64,000 nucleotides of DNA, taken from contig DASTMB010000041.1 in the NCBI GenBank assembly GCA_035714365.1, positions 1 to 64,000 on the forward strand, in the 5' to 3' direction. Below, in pieces: positions 15,885 through 24,277 of the stretch (the first letter of the stretch is position 1; each line of letters opens with the position of its first letter). Under the pieces are notes generated by a model. The model was not told the DNA's origin. It worked only from the letters and a program-made list of their open reading frames with translations, and made no database searches. The stretch comes from Mycobacteriales bacterium. Its GTDB lineage: Bacteria > Actinomycetota > Actinomycetes > BP-191. Position numbers and translations under genes: made by a program.

Positions 15885-17062
15885 GCAACGCCGACCAGAT
15901 CCGCCGCCGCCTGGGGGAAACGCAGAACAAGCGTCTTGCCGTCGAGAACAAGATCGCGGAGGCGCGGCGGACGCAATCACGGAAGAACGAGGAGGCCGCG
16001 ACGTACCGGCAGCGCGCCGCGAAGGCTTCCTCCGCGACGCAGCAGTCGATGTATGCGCGTCAGGCCGAGTCGGCCGAACGCGCGGCGCTTGCGGAGGGCC
16101 GCCGAATCGCAGACGAGAGCCGGAAGAGCGCCGATCTCCTCAAGGCGGAGACCACGCTCAACAAGGACCTCGCGAATGCGATCGCCGACGCGGCCCGTAA
16201 CGACCAGAGGGCCCGGGAGAAGCAGGCCCGCGACGACAAGCAGGCGCGCGACCGCGAGCAGCGGCTGGCCCGGGATCGGCAGGTCGCCGCCGACCGGCGG
16301 GCAGCGGAGGAACGCCGCCGCCTCGACAGGGAGGCCGCGGCCGCCCGCGCCGAGAACGCCCGCCGCGCCGCCGAGCACGAAGCCCTCACCCGCTCGCTCG
16401 TCGCGGACGCCGAGACTCGCATCCGCGCCGAAATCGCCGCCGTCCGCCCCCCGGCAGCCGAGCCGCTAAAGATCCTGTACCTCACGGCCGCGGCCTCCGG
16501 CGACCTCCGCGTCGACGAGGAGATTCGCAGGGTCAAGGCCGGCGTCCGCGCCGCTACCCACCGCGACCTCGTCCAGATCGACCATCTCCCCGCCGCGACC
16601 AGTGGCGACCTCCTCGACGGTCTCGCACGGACCCTCCCGCACGTCGTCCACTTCTCTGGCCACGCGGACCCCTCGACCGTCGTCCTCGACACTGGCAGCG
16701 ACGCCCACGGCCCTGGCCACCACGTCGCGGCGAATGCGTTCGCCGCGGCCGTCGGCGCCATCGAGAGCGTCATCCTGGTCGTACTTAACGCCTGCCAGTC
16801 GGAGGCCCAGCTTGCGGGGCTCCTCCTCCACGTCCCCCTTGCGATCGGGATGTCTGACAGCGTCGGGGACCGCGACGCCATGGCGTTCGCCGCCCGGTTC
16901 TACGCCGCCGTCGCCGAGGGTCAGGCCGTCCAGACGGCGTTCGACCTCGCCCGTGCCCAGCTTCTCCTCGACGGTCTCCCCGGCGCCGACCTCCCGGTCC
17001 TGGCCGCTGCGGCCGGGATCGATCCCGGCGCCGTCCGGCTCGTTGTCCCGCCCGACGGCTGA
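15881..17062 (+). CDS. Coiled-coil CHAT-domain protease
   Basis: 393 residues from the GTG at 15881. Residues 1-190 are a nearly continuous Lys/Arg/Glu/Ala-rich helix predicted to form a coiled coil (for example KQARDDKQARDREQRLARDR). Residues 196-390 form a compact CHAT (caspase HetF-associated with TPR) domain: KILYLTAAASGDLRVDEEI, PHVVHFSGHA with catalytic His261, VVLNACQSEAQ with catalytic Cys305, then IGMSDSVGDRDAMAFAARFY. Both members of the Cys/His dyad are intact. CHAT proteases act as effectors in several prokaryotic immune systems, e.g. the type III-E CRISPR-associated one. Here the coiled coil replaces the TIR, TPR or sensor modules often fused to CHAT. Substrate and trigger are unknown. 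Confidence 0.88.
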   Translation: MSNADQIRRRLGETQNKRLAVENKIAEARRTQSRKNEEAATYRQRAAKASSATQQSMYARQAESAERAALAEGRRIADESRKSADLLKAETTLNKDLANAIADAARNDQRAREKQARDDKQARDREQRLARDRQVAADRRAAEERRRLDREAAAARAENARRAAEHEALTRSLVADAETRIRAEIAAVRPPAAEPLKILYLTAAASGDLRVDEEIRRVKAGVRAATHRDLVQIDHLPAATSGDLLDGLARTLPHVVHFSGHADPSTVVLDTGSDAHGPGHHVAANAFAAAVGAIESVILVVLNACQSEAQLAGLLLHVPLAIGMSDSVGDRDAMAFAARFYAAVAEGQAVQTAFDLARAQLLLDGLPGADLPVLAAAAGIDPGAVRLVVPPDG

Positions 17063-17167
17063 GCCGCCTATGCGGCGCCATCCGACGGCAACCCGTTGGC
17101 AGAGGCCGCCTGGTGACAGCCTCGCGGCGTACGATCGTGCCGCTGACCTGCACGAACGCGTCGCGGG

Positions 17168-17254
17168 TGGTGGGCGAGGGGGGAGTTGAACCCCCACGTC
17201 CTTTCGGACACACGGACCTGAACCGTGCGCGTCTGCCTATTCCGCCACTCGCCC
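17168..17254 (-). tRNA. tRNA-Leu (anticodon CAG)
   Basis: The minus strand folds into GGGCGAG / CTCGCCC acceptor stem, D-arm, anticodon stem CACGG / CCGTG with loop TTCAGGT (anticodon CAG), a long class II variable arm (TGTCCGAAAGGACG) and a GGGGG-TTCAACT-CCCCC T-arm. Discriminator A is followed by encoded CCA (17168-17170). It borders the XRE/ImmA/CHAT island on the right. Confidence 0.95.
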
Positions 17255-17393
17255 GAGTGCGCGGGCGACGCTACCACGCGCCGTACCCCCGGCTCACCCT
17301 GGATAGACCGGCCGCAGCCGGGGCAGGTACCGCCCGGGAGGCGGTGGCGCGCCGCCCCTATACGATCATGACCCGGCGGCGGAGGAGGGCGCG

Positions 17394-18092
17394 ATGGGCG
17401 TGCTGCAGCGCTTCGAGCGCCGCCTCGAAGGGCTGGTCGAGGGCACGTTCGCGAAGGTGTTCCGCGGCGGGGTCGAGCCGGTGGAGGTCGCGAAGGCGCT
17501 CCAGCGCGAGGCGGCCGACAAGAAGGCGATCGGTGCCGCGCGGACGCTGGTGCCCAACGCCTACGTGGTCGAGCTGGGTGAGCGCGACCACGGCAAACTG
17601 CAGCCGTACGAACGCCCGCTGGGCGCGGAGCTGGCGGCGATGGTGCGGGAGCACGCGGCGGAGAACCGCTGGGAGTTCGTGGGCCCGGTGACGGTCCGGC
17701 TGGAACGTCACGACGACGTCGACACGGGCACGTTCCGGGTGCGCAGCGCGGTGGAGGAGGGCGAGCCGGACCCCGTCCCGACGACGACCGGGAAGGGAGC
17801 GCCGCGGCTCCGGGTGGTCCAGGGCAACACGCCGACCAGCGAGGTGCCCCTCACGCAGGACGTGCTCGTCATCGGCCGCGGCAGCCAGGCGGGGCTGCGG
17901 CTGGACGACACGGGGGTGTCGCGGCAGCACGCGGAGGTGCGCCGCGAGGGCGACGACGTGGTGCTGGTCGACCTGGGCTCGACCAACGGCAGCAGCGTCA
18001 ACGGCCGCCACGTGGAGCGGGTGCGGCTGACGCCGGGCGACCGGATCGAGCTGGGCCGCAGCGTGCTCGTCTACGAGCGGGACGAGCGGTAG
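17394..18092 (+). CDS. fhaA: FhaA: DUF3662 and FHA domain protein
   Basis: 232 residues. N-terminal DUF3662 domain (about 1-120: MGVLQRFERRLEGLVEGTFA, PVEVAKALQREAADKK) and C-terminal FHA domain (about 145-228: IGRGSQAGLRLDDTGVSRQH and VDLGSTNGSSVNG), which binds phosphothreonine. In mycobacteria the homologue binds the pseudokinase MurJ (MviN) and modulates peptidoglycan synthesis; the order upstream of fhaB-pstP-rodA-pbpA-pknA-pknB is the same here. It is shorter than the mycobacterial protein because the central low-complexity linker is nearly absent. ATG with GGAGGAGG upstream; a TATACGAT element at 17359-17366 could be its -10 box. Confidence 0.92.
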   Translation: MGVLQRFERRLEGLVEGTFAKVFRGGVEPVEVAKALQREAADKKAIGAARTLVPNAYVVELGERDHGKLQPYERPLGAELAAMVREHAAENRWEFVGPVTVRLERHDDVDTGTFRVRSAVEEGEPDPVPTTTGKGAPRLRVVQGNTPTSEVPLTQDVLVIGRGSQAGLRLDDTGVSRQHAEVRREGDDVVLVDLGSTNGSSVNGRHVERVRLTPGDRIELGRSVLVYERDER

Positions 18093-18095
18093 CCG

Positions 18096-18572
18096 ATGAG
18101 CGAGCTCGCGATCCTGCTGGTGCGGCTGGGGTTCCTGGCCCTGCTCTGGCTGTTCGTGTTCGCGGTGCTGCGAGTGATCCGGCTGGACGTGTACGGGCCG
18201 CGGGTGCCGAAGGCGACGCGCCAGCCGGCGCCGTCACCCGCGCGCGCACCGGCCCCGAAGCCGAAGCCGAAGCAGGGGAAGATGCCGCGCCACCTGGTGG
18301 TGACGGCGGGCAGCCTGGCGGGGCAGACGGTGGAGCTGGACAACGCGCCGGTGACGATCGGCCGCGCGCCGGAGTCGACGCTGGTGCTGACGGACGACTA
18401 CGCGTCGAGCCACCACGCCCGGCTGGTGCCGCGGGACGGGCAGTGGCTGATCGAGGACCTGGGCTCGACCAACGGCACCTACCTGGACAAGGCGAAGGTG
18501 ACGGCGCCGACGCCGGTGCCGGTCGGCGGGAAGGTCCGCATCGGCAAGACGGTCCTGGAGCTGCGCCGATGA
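18096..18572 (+). CDS. fhaB: FhaB/FipA: membrane-anchored FHA protein
   Basis: 158 residues: one N-terminal membrane segment (about 5-27, LAILLVRLGFLALLWLFVFA), a Pro/Lys-rich linker (45-62) and an FHA domain (66-155; IGRAPESTLVLTDDYASSHH, EDLGSTNGTYLDK). FipA in mycobacteria is a substrate of PknA/PknB and links FtsZ and FtsQ at the septum. It starts three bases after fhaA, and its stop overlaps the pstP start (ATGA). Confidence 0.92.
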   Translation: MSELAILLVRLGFLALLWLFVFAVLRVIRLDVYGPRVPKATRQPAPSPARAPAPKPKPKQGKMPRHLVVTAGSLAGQTVELDNAPVTIGRAPESTLVLTDDYASSHHARLVPRDGQWLIEDLGSTNGTYLDKAKVTAPTPVPVGGKVRIGKTVLELRR

Positions 18573-20005
18573 CGCTCTCCTGGCGCTACGCCGCGGCCTC
18601 CGACGTCGGGCTGCTGCGCGACGGCAACGAGGACGCGGCGTTCGCGGGACGCCGGCTGCTGGCGGTCGCCGACGGTATGGGCGGGCACGCGGCGGGCGAG
18701 GTGGCGAGCGCGGCGGTCATCGCGGCGCTGGAGCAGCTCGACGAGCTGGGTGTCGACGCGGGTGACCCGCGGGAGGCGTTGCAGGACGCGGTGCGCGAGG
18801 CGAACGCCAACCTCCGCGACATGGTCGCCGCCGACGCGGAGCTGCACGGCATGGGCACGACGGTGACGGCGGTGCTGACCGACGGCGACGCGGCGTGGCT
18901 GGCGCACGTCGGCGACTCGCGCGCGTACCTGCTCCGCGAGGGGGAGCTGCGCCAGCTCACCCGCGACCACACGTTCGTCCAGCAGCTCGTGGACGAGGGG
19001 CGGATCCGGCGCGAGGACGTGTCGACGCACCCGCAGCGCAACGTGATCATGCGCGCGCTGGACGGCCGCGAGGGCCTGGAGCTGGACCTGGAACGCCTCG
19101 AGGTCCGGCCCGGCGACCGGCTGCTGCTGTGCAGCGACGGCCTCTCCGGCGTGGTCACCGACGACAGCCTGGCGGCGGTCCTCGGCGACTCGTCGCCGGA
19201 GGAGGCGGTGCAACGCCTGGTGGACCTGGCGCTGCGCGGCGGAGGCCCCGACAACATCACCTGCATCGTCGCGGACGCGGTCGACGCGCCCGGGGCGGGC
19301 GGCCCGGTCGAGGCCGGCGCGGTCGTGGCGGGGGCGGCGGAGGACAGCGGCCCGCACACGCGCGTGGCGCCGTCCGCGCGCGACGGCGCGTCGCCGGCGA
19401 CGAAGGCGGCCGCGCTGGCGAAGCGACCGGCGAAACGACCGGCGGCGCCGCCGCCGGAGGCGGACGCGGCGGACCCGCGGGCGCGGGCGCGCGGGCTGCG
19501 CCGGCGGCGGGCGTTCCTCGTGGCGCTGCTGACGATCGGGCTGCTCGCGATCGGCACGACGACCGGCTACGCCTGGACGCAGCGCCAGTACTACGTCGGC
19601 GTCGCCGACGGCCAGGTCGCGATCTACCGCGGCGTCGACACCAGCGTCGCCGGGGTGCGGCTGTCGCACGTCGCCGAACGCCTCCCGCTCGCGGTGGCCG
19701 ACCTGCCCGACTTCGAACGCAAGCGCCTCGCCGACGGCATCCACGCGGCGGGCCTGCCGGCGGCGCGGCAGATCGTGGACCGGCTGCGCGAGGCGCTGCC
19801 GCCCTGCCCCGAGCCGACGCCCACGCCGAGTGCCGTGCCCACGACCGCGCCGGCGAGGCCGAAGCCGACGGTCGGGCCGCGACCGCCGTCGCCGCGGCCG
19901 GCGACGACCCCGCCGGCGACGCCGCTGGGCACCGCCCGCCCGACCCCCACCGCGACCCCGAGCCCGGTGCCGGGGCCGTGCGCGATCGCGGGCACCACGC
20001 CGTGA
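18569..20005 (+). CDS. pstP: PstP: PP2C-family serine/threonine phosphatase
   Basis: 478 residues. The cytoplasmic PP2C domain (1-235) carries all metal-binding motifs in order: DVGLLRDGNEDA, AVADGMGGHAAGE, GMGTTVTAVL, AHVGDSRAYL, LCSDGLSGVV and GGPDNITCIVAD. A linker, a membrane segment at about 312-332 (AFLVALLTIGLLAIGTTTGY), a short extracellular domain and a Pro/Thr-rich tail with few structured residues follow. PstP reverses phosphorylation by the PknA/PknB kinases encoded downstream. ATG start overlaps the fhaB stop. Confidence 0.95.
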   Translation: MTLSWRYAAASDVGLLRDGNEDAAFAGRRLLAVADGMGGHAAGEVASAAVIAALEQLDELGVDAGDPREALQDAVREANANLRDMVAADAELHGMGTTVTAVLTDGDAAWLAHVGDSRAYLLREGELRQLTRDHTFVQQLVDEGRIRREDVSTHPQRNVIMRALDGREGLELDLERLEVRPGDRLLLCSDGLSGVVTDDSLAAVLGDSSPEEAVQRLVDLALRGGGPDNITCIVADAVDAPGAGGPVEAGAVVAGAAEDSGPHTRVAPSARDGASPATKAAALAKRPAKRPAAPPPEADAADPRARARGLRRRRAFLVALLTIGLLAIGTTTGYAWTQRQYYVGVADGQVAIYRGVDTSVAGVRLSHVAERLPLAVADLPDFERKRLADGIHAAGLPAARQIVDRLREALPPCPEPTPTPSAVPTTAPARPKPTVGPRPPSPRPATTPPATPLGTARPTPTATPSPVPGPCAIAGTTP

Positions 20006-21381
20006 ACCGCCGGCGCAGCGAGCTGCTCCTGCTGGTCCTGGCGATCGCGGTCGCGATGGGCGCGAGCGCCGCCGTCGACCTCGCGCACGACCAGCACGTC
20101 GGCACCGACGTGCTCGCCTACGGCGCCAGCCTGGCGGTGCTGTTCGGCGTCGCGCACGTCGCGGTGCGGCTGCTCGCGCCGGCCGCGGACCCGTTGCTGC
20201 TGCCGGCCGCCGCGCTGCTCAACGGCGTCGGCCTGGTGCTCCAGCGCCGCCTGGACCTGGCCGCCGCCGACCGCGCCGCGCAGCTCGGCAACAAGACCCC
20301 GCAGGGCCACGCCGGGCAGCAGCTCCTCTGGACGCTGCTGGGCGTGCTGCTGTTCGCGGTGGTGCTGGCGGCGGTGCGCGACCACCGGACGCTGGACCGG
20401 TACCGGTACACGTTCATGGCGGCCGGCATCGTGCTGCTGCTGCTGCCGGTCGTGCTGCCCGCGCGGTTCTCCGAGGTCAACGGCGCGAAGATCTGGATCC
20501 GCGTCGCCGGCTTCTCGATCCAGCCGAGCGAGGTCGCGAAGATCTGCCTGATCGTGTTCTTCGCCAGCTACTTCGTGGCCAAGCGCGAGCTGCTCTCGCT
20601 CGCCACCCGGCGCGTCGCCGGGCTGAACCTGCCGCGCGCCCGCGACCTCGGCCCGGTGCTGCTGGCGTGGGCGGCGAGCGTCGCGGTGCTGGTGCGGGAG
20701 AAGGACCTCGGCTCGTCGCTGCTGTTCTTCGGCATCTTCGTGGTGATGCTCTACGTCGCCACGGAGCGGACGTCGTGGCTGCTGATCGGGCTGGGGCTGT
20801 TCAGCGCCGGCGCGTACGCGGCGTACGGGATGTTCGGCCACGTCCGCACCCGCGTGGACATCTGGCTGGACCCGTTCCGCGACGCGAGCAACCGCGGCTA
20901 CCAGCTCACCCAGGGGCTGTTCGGGCTGGCGACGGGCGGGCTCACCGGCACCGGCCTCGGCAACGGCCGCCCGGAGACGGTGCCGTTCGCGCGGACCGAC
21001 TTCATCTTCGCGACGATCGGCGAGGAGCTGGGGCTGATCGGGGTCGTGGCGGTGCTGGCGGTGTTCGCCCTGCCCGTGGCGCGCGGGCTGCGCATCGCGC
21101 TCGGCGTCCGCGACGACTTCGGCAAGCTGCTGGCGACCGGGCTCGCGTTCGCGGTGGCGTTGCAGGTGTTCGTCGTCGTCGGCGGCGTGACCCGGCTCAT
21201 CCCGCTGACCGGCATCACGCTGCCGTTCCTGTCCTACGGCGGCTCGTCGCTCGTCGCCAACTACGCCGTGGTCGCGCTGCTGCTGCGCGTCTCCGACGCC
21301 GGCCGCTCGCCGGCGATCGCGACCGAACGCCCCGACGACGCCGAGCTCACCGGCGAGATGACCCAGGTGATGGCACGGTGA
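20002..21381 (+). CDS. rodA: RodA/FtsW-type peptidoglycan glycosyltransferase
   Basis: 459 residues, GTG start overlapping the pstP stop. About twelve hydrophobic segments span the protein. SEDS landmarks are visible: NGAKIWIRVAGFSIQPSEVA, LVREKDLGSSLLFFGIF, GYQLTQGLFGLATGGLTGTG, FIFATIGEELGLIG and ITLPFLSYGGSSLVANY; the aspartate in EKDLGSS is the family's essential residue. It polymerises lipid II during elongation or septation together with the class B PBP encoded next. Operon position identifies it as the RodA paralogue typical of this locus. Confidence 0.94.
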   Translation: MNRRRSELLLLVLAIAVAMGASAAVDLAHDQHVGTDVLAYGASLAVLFGVAHVAVRLLAPAADPLLLPAAALLNGVGLVLQRRLDLAAADRAAQLGNKTPQGHAGQQLLWTLLGVLLFAVVLAAVRDHRTLDRYRYTFMAAGIVLLLLPVVLPARFSEVNGAKIWIRVAGFSIQPSEVAKICLIVFFASYFVAKRELLSLATRRVAGLNLPRARDLGPVLLAWAASVAVLVREKDLGSSLLFFGIFVVMLYVATERTSWLLIGLGLFSAGAYAAYGMFGHVRTRVDIWLDPFRDASNRGYQLTQGLFGLATGGLTGTGLGNGRPETVPFARTDFIFATIGEELGLIGVVAVLAVFALPVARGLRIALGVRDDFGKLLATGLAFAVALQVFVVVGGVTRLIPLTGITLPFLSYGGSSLVANYAVVALLLRVSDAGRSPAIATERPDDAELTGEMTQVMAR

Positions 21382-22838
21382 ACCGGCCCATCCGGCGGGT
21401 GGCGACGGCGGCGCTGGTGCTGTTCGCGCTGCTGTTCCTCAACGTCAACTACCTGCAGGTGGTCCGCGCCCAGTCGCTGCGCGACAACCCGCGCAACAAC
21501 CGCCTCCTGCTCGACGAGTACGGCCGCGCGCGCGGCGACATCATCGCGGGCCGGTCGACGCTGGTGGAGAGCCGGGAGACGAAGGACCGGCTGAAGTACC
21601 TGCGGGTCTACACGGGCGGGCGCGCGGACGCGGCGGCGGCGTTCGCGCCGGTCACCGGCTGGTACTCGCTGGTCTACGGCGCGACCGGCGTCGAGCGCGC
21701 GTACGACGACACGCTGTCCGGGCAGGACGACCGGCTGTTCGTGCGGCGGCTCTCCGACATCCTCACCGGCCGCCAGCCGCAGGGCGGCTCGGTCGTGCTG
21801 ACGGTCGACCCGGACCTCCAGCAGCTCGCCATGCGGCTGCTCGGCGGGCGGCGCGGCTCGGTGGTCGCACTCGACCCGCGCACCGGGGCGGTGCTCGCGC
21901 TGGTGAGCAGCCCGTCGTTCGACCCGAACGTCCTCTCCTCCCACGACCCGGGGAAGATCCGGACGACGTACGAGCGGCTGTCGAAGCAGGCGGACAAGCC
22001 GCTGCTGGACCGCGCGACCGAGGAGGTCTACCCGCCGGGGTCGACGTTCAAGGTGATCACGGCGGCGGCGGCCCTGGAGGCCGGGATGACGCCGGACACG
22101 CAGCTCGACTGCTCGTCGTCGATCCCGCTGCCGCAGACGCGGATCCGGCTGCGCAACTTCTCCGGCGAGTCGTGCGCGCCGAAGGTGACGCTGACGGAGG
22201 CGTTGCAGCACTCCTACAACACGACGTTCGCCTCGCTCGGCATGAAGGTCGGCGCGGACAAGCTCCAGGACATGGCGGAGAAGTTCGGCTTCAACGCCCG
22301 CCCGGACTTCGCGCTGCGCTCGGTCGCGAGCGCGTTCCCGCAGGGCCTGAACGTCCCGCAGACCGCGCAGTCGGCGATCGGCCAGTACGACGTGCGGGCG
22401 ACGCCGTTGCAGATGGCGCTGGTCGCGGCGGCGGTCGCCAACGACGGGAGGCTGATGCGCCCGTACATCGTCGGCCGGACGCTCGCGCCGGACCTCACCG
22501 ACCTGGAGAAGACCGAGCCGCGCGAGCAGGCGAAGGTGTTCTCCAAGGCCACCGCCGACGCGCTGACGTCGATGATGGTCGCGGTCGTCCAGGGCGGCAC
22601 CGGCACCCGCGCGCGGATCCCCGGCGTCACCGTCGCCGGCAAGACCGGCACCGCGCAGAACGCCGGCCCGGCGCACGCGTGGTTCGTCGGCTTCGCGCCG
22701 GCGGAGGCGCCGCGCATCGCCGTCGCGGTGATCGTGGAGAACGGCGGCGGGGGCGGCGACAACGCCACCGGCGGCCGGGTCGCGGCGCCGGTCGCGCAGC
22801 AGGTCATGGCGGCGTGGCTGTCCCGGAGCGGGTCGTGA
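21378..22838 (+). CDS. pbpA: PbpA: class B penicillin-binding protein
   Basis: 486 residues with one N-terminal membrane anchor (8-27) and no long pedestal. Transpeptidase motifs are complete: YPPGSTFKVITAAAALEAGM (SxxK nucleophile), SYNTTFASLG (SxN) and VAGKTGTAQNAGPAHAWFVG (KTG). It cross-links peptidoglycan outside the membrane, in partnership with the SEDS protein upstream; start and stop overlap both neighbours by four bases, indicating tight coupling. Confidence 0.94.
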   Translation: MNRPIRRVATAALVLFALLFLNVNYLQVVRAQSLRDNPRNNRLLLDEYGRARGDIIAGRSTLVESRETKDRLKYLRVYTGGRADAAAAFAPVTGWYSLVYGATGVERAYDDTLSGQDDRLFVRRLSDILTGRQPQGGSVVLTVDPDLQQLAMRLLGGRRGSVVALDPRTGAVLALVSSPSFDPNVLSSHDPGKIRTTYERLSKQADKPLLDRATEEVYPPGSTFKVITAAAALEAGMTPDTQLDCSSSIPLPQTRIRLRNFSGESCAPKVTLTEALQHSYNTTFASLGMKVGADKLQDMAEKFGFNARPDFALRSVASAFPQGLNVPQTAQSAIGQYDVRATPLQMALVAAAVANDGRLMRPYIVGRTLAPDLTDLEKTEPREQAKVFSKATADALTSMMVAVVQGGTGTRARIPGVTVAGKTGTAQNAGPAHAWFVGFAPAEAPRIAVAVIVENGGGGGDNATGGRVAAPVAQQVMAAWLSRSGS

Positions 22839-24277
22839 CGACCGGCACCGGCACCACCCTCGGCGAGCGGTACGTGCTCGCCGACCTGATCGCGACCGGC
22901 GGCATGGGCGAGGTGTGGCGGGCGCGCGACGAGCTGCTGCACCGCGACGTGGCGGTGAAGCTGCTCAAGCGGGAGTACGCCGACGACGCCGGCTTCGTCG
23001 AACGCTTCCGGGCCGAGGCGCGGCACACCGCCGGCTTGGCGCACCCGGGCATCGCCGGCGTCTTCGACTACGGCGAGGGCGAGGGCACGTCGTACCTCGT
23101 CATGGAGCTGGTGCCGGGTGAGCCGCTGTCGGCGCTGCTGACGCGCGAGGGCCGGCTGCCGGCGGACCGCACGCTCGACGTCGTCGGACAGGCGGCGCGG
23201 GCGCTGGAGGCGGCGCACGAGGGCGGCGTCATCCACCGGGACGTGAAGCCCGGCAACATCCTCGTCTGCCCCGACGGGACGGTGAAGCTCACCGACTTCG
23301 GCATCGCCCGCGCCGCCGACGCGGTGCCGGTGACGCAGAGCGGCACCGTCATGGGCACCGCCCACTACCTCTCCCCCGAGCAGGCCAACGGCCGCCCGGT
23401 CACGCCGGCGAGCGACGTCTACTCGCTCGGCGTGGTCGCGTACGAGTGCCTGGCCGGGCGGCGGCCGTTCGACGCCGACACGCCCGTCGGCATCGCGATG
23501 GCGCACCTGTACGAGGACCCGCTCGCGCTGCCCGCGGACGTGCCGGCGGACGTCTCAGACCTGGTCGCGCAGGCGCTGGCGAAGGAGCCGGAGGCGCGGT
23601 TCGCGACGGCGGCGGCGTTCGCGAAGGCGTGCGACGTCACCCGGGCCCGGCTGGCCGGCACCGCGGACGCGCCGACGGAGGCCGTGCCGGCGCCGACCGC
23701 CGCGCTGCCGGTGACGCACCTGACGCCGCCGCGCCGCCGCTCGCGGACGGTGCTGCTCGTCTCGCTGGCGGTCGCGCTCGCGCTGCTGGTCGCGGCCGTC
23801 GCGTGGGGCGCGACCCGGCCGCCGCCGCGGCGCGAGGTGCCGCGGCTGGCCGGGCTCACCGCCGCCGTCGCGTACGGCCGGCTCGACGCGCTGGGGCTCC
23901 ACCACGAGGAGCGGAAGGCGTTCAGCGACACCGTCAAGGCGGGCGTCGTGATGGACCAGGCGCCCGACCCCGGCGCGCGGGTGCGCAAGGGAGACAACGT
24001 TACGGTCACGGTCTCCGCCGGGCCGCAACCCGTGACCCTGCCGCGCGGTCTGTCCGGGCGGCCCGTCGACGACGTGGTCACCGAGCTGCGACGGCTCGGG
24101 CTGACGGTGACGAGGAGCGGCCAGGTGAGCGACCAGCCGTCCGGTACCGTGATCGCGGTCGCGCCGGCGACCGGCCTGCACCGGGGCTCCGCGGTGACCG
24201 TCACGTACTCGACCGGCCGCCCCAGCCCGGCGGGCGACGGGAAGAAGAAGCACGGGAAGGGCGAGCACGGTGACTGA
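22835..24277 (+). CDS. pknA: PknA-position Ser/Thr kinase carrying two PASTA domains
   Basis: 480 residues. Kinase domain 10-275: IATGGMGEVWRARDE (P-loop), Lys42, VIHRDVKPGN with catalytic Asp136, LTDFG with Asp154, GTAHYLSPEQ and the DVYSLGVVAYECL helix. A membrane segment lies near 306-326. Two PASTA repeats follow (about 333-400 and 401-470), then a Lys-rich tail. The mycobacterial protein at this operon position has no PASTA domains, so direct sensing of muropeptides by both kinases is possible here. GTG start overlaps the pbpA stop; its own stop overlaps pknB by 8 bases. Confidence 0.93.
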   Translation: MTTGTGTTLGERYVLADLIATGGMGEVWRARDELLHRDVAVKLLKREYADDAGFVERFRAEARHTAGLAHPGIAGVFDYGEGEGTSYLVMELVPGEPLSALLTREGRLPADRTLDVVGQAARALEAAHEGGVIHRDVKPGNILVCPDGTVKLTDFGIARAADAVPVTQSGTVMGTAHYLSPEQANGRPVTPASDVYSLGVVAYECLAGRRPFDADTPVGIAMAHLYEDPLALPADVPADVSDLVAQALAKEPEARFATAAAFAKACDVTRARLAGTADAPTEAVPAPTAALPVTHLTPPRRRSRTVLLVSLAVALALLVAAVAWGATRPPPRREVPRLAGLTAAVAYGRLDALGLHHEERKAFSDTVKAGVVMDQAPDPGARVRKGDNVTVTVSAGPQPVTLPRGLSGRPVDDVVTELRRLGLTVTRSGQVSDQPSGTVIAVAPATGLHRGSAVTVTYSTGRPSPAGDGKKKHGKGEHGD

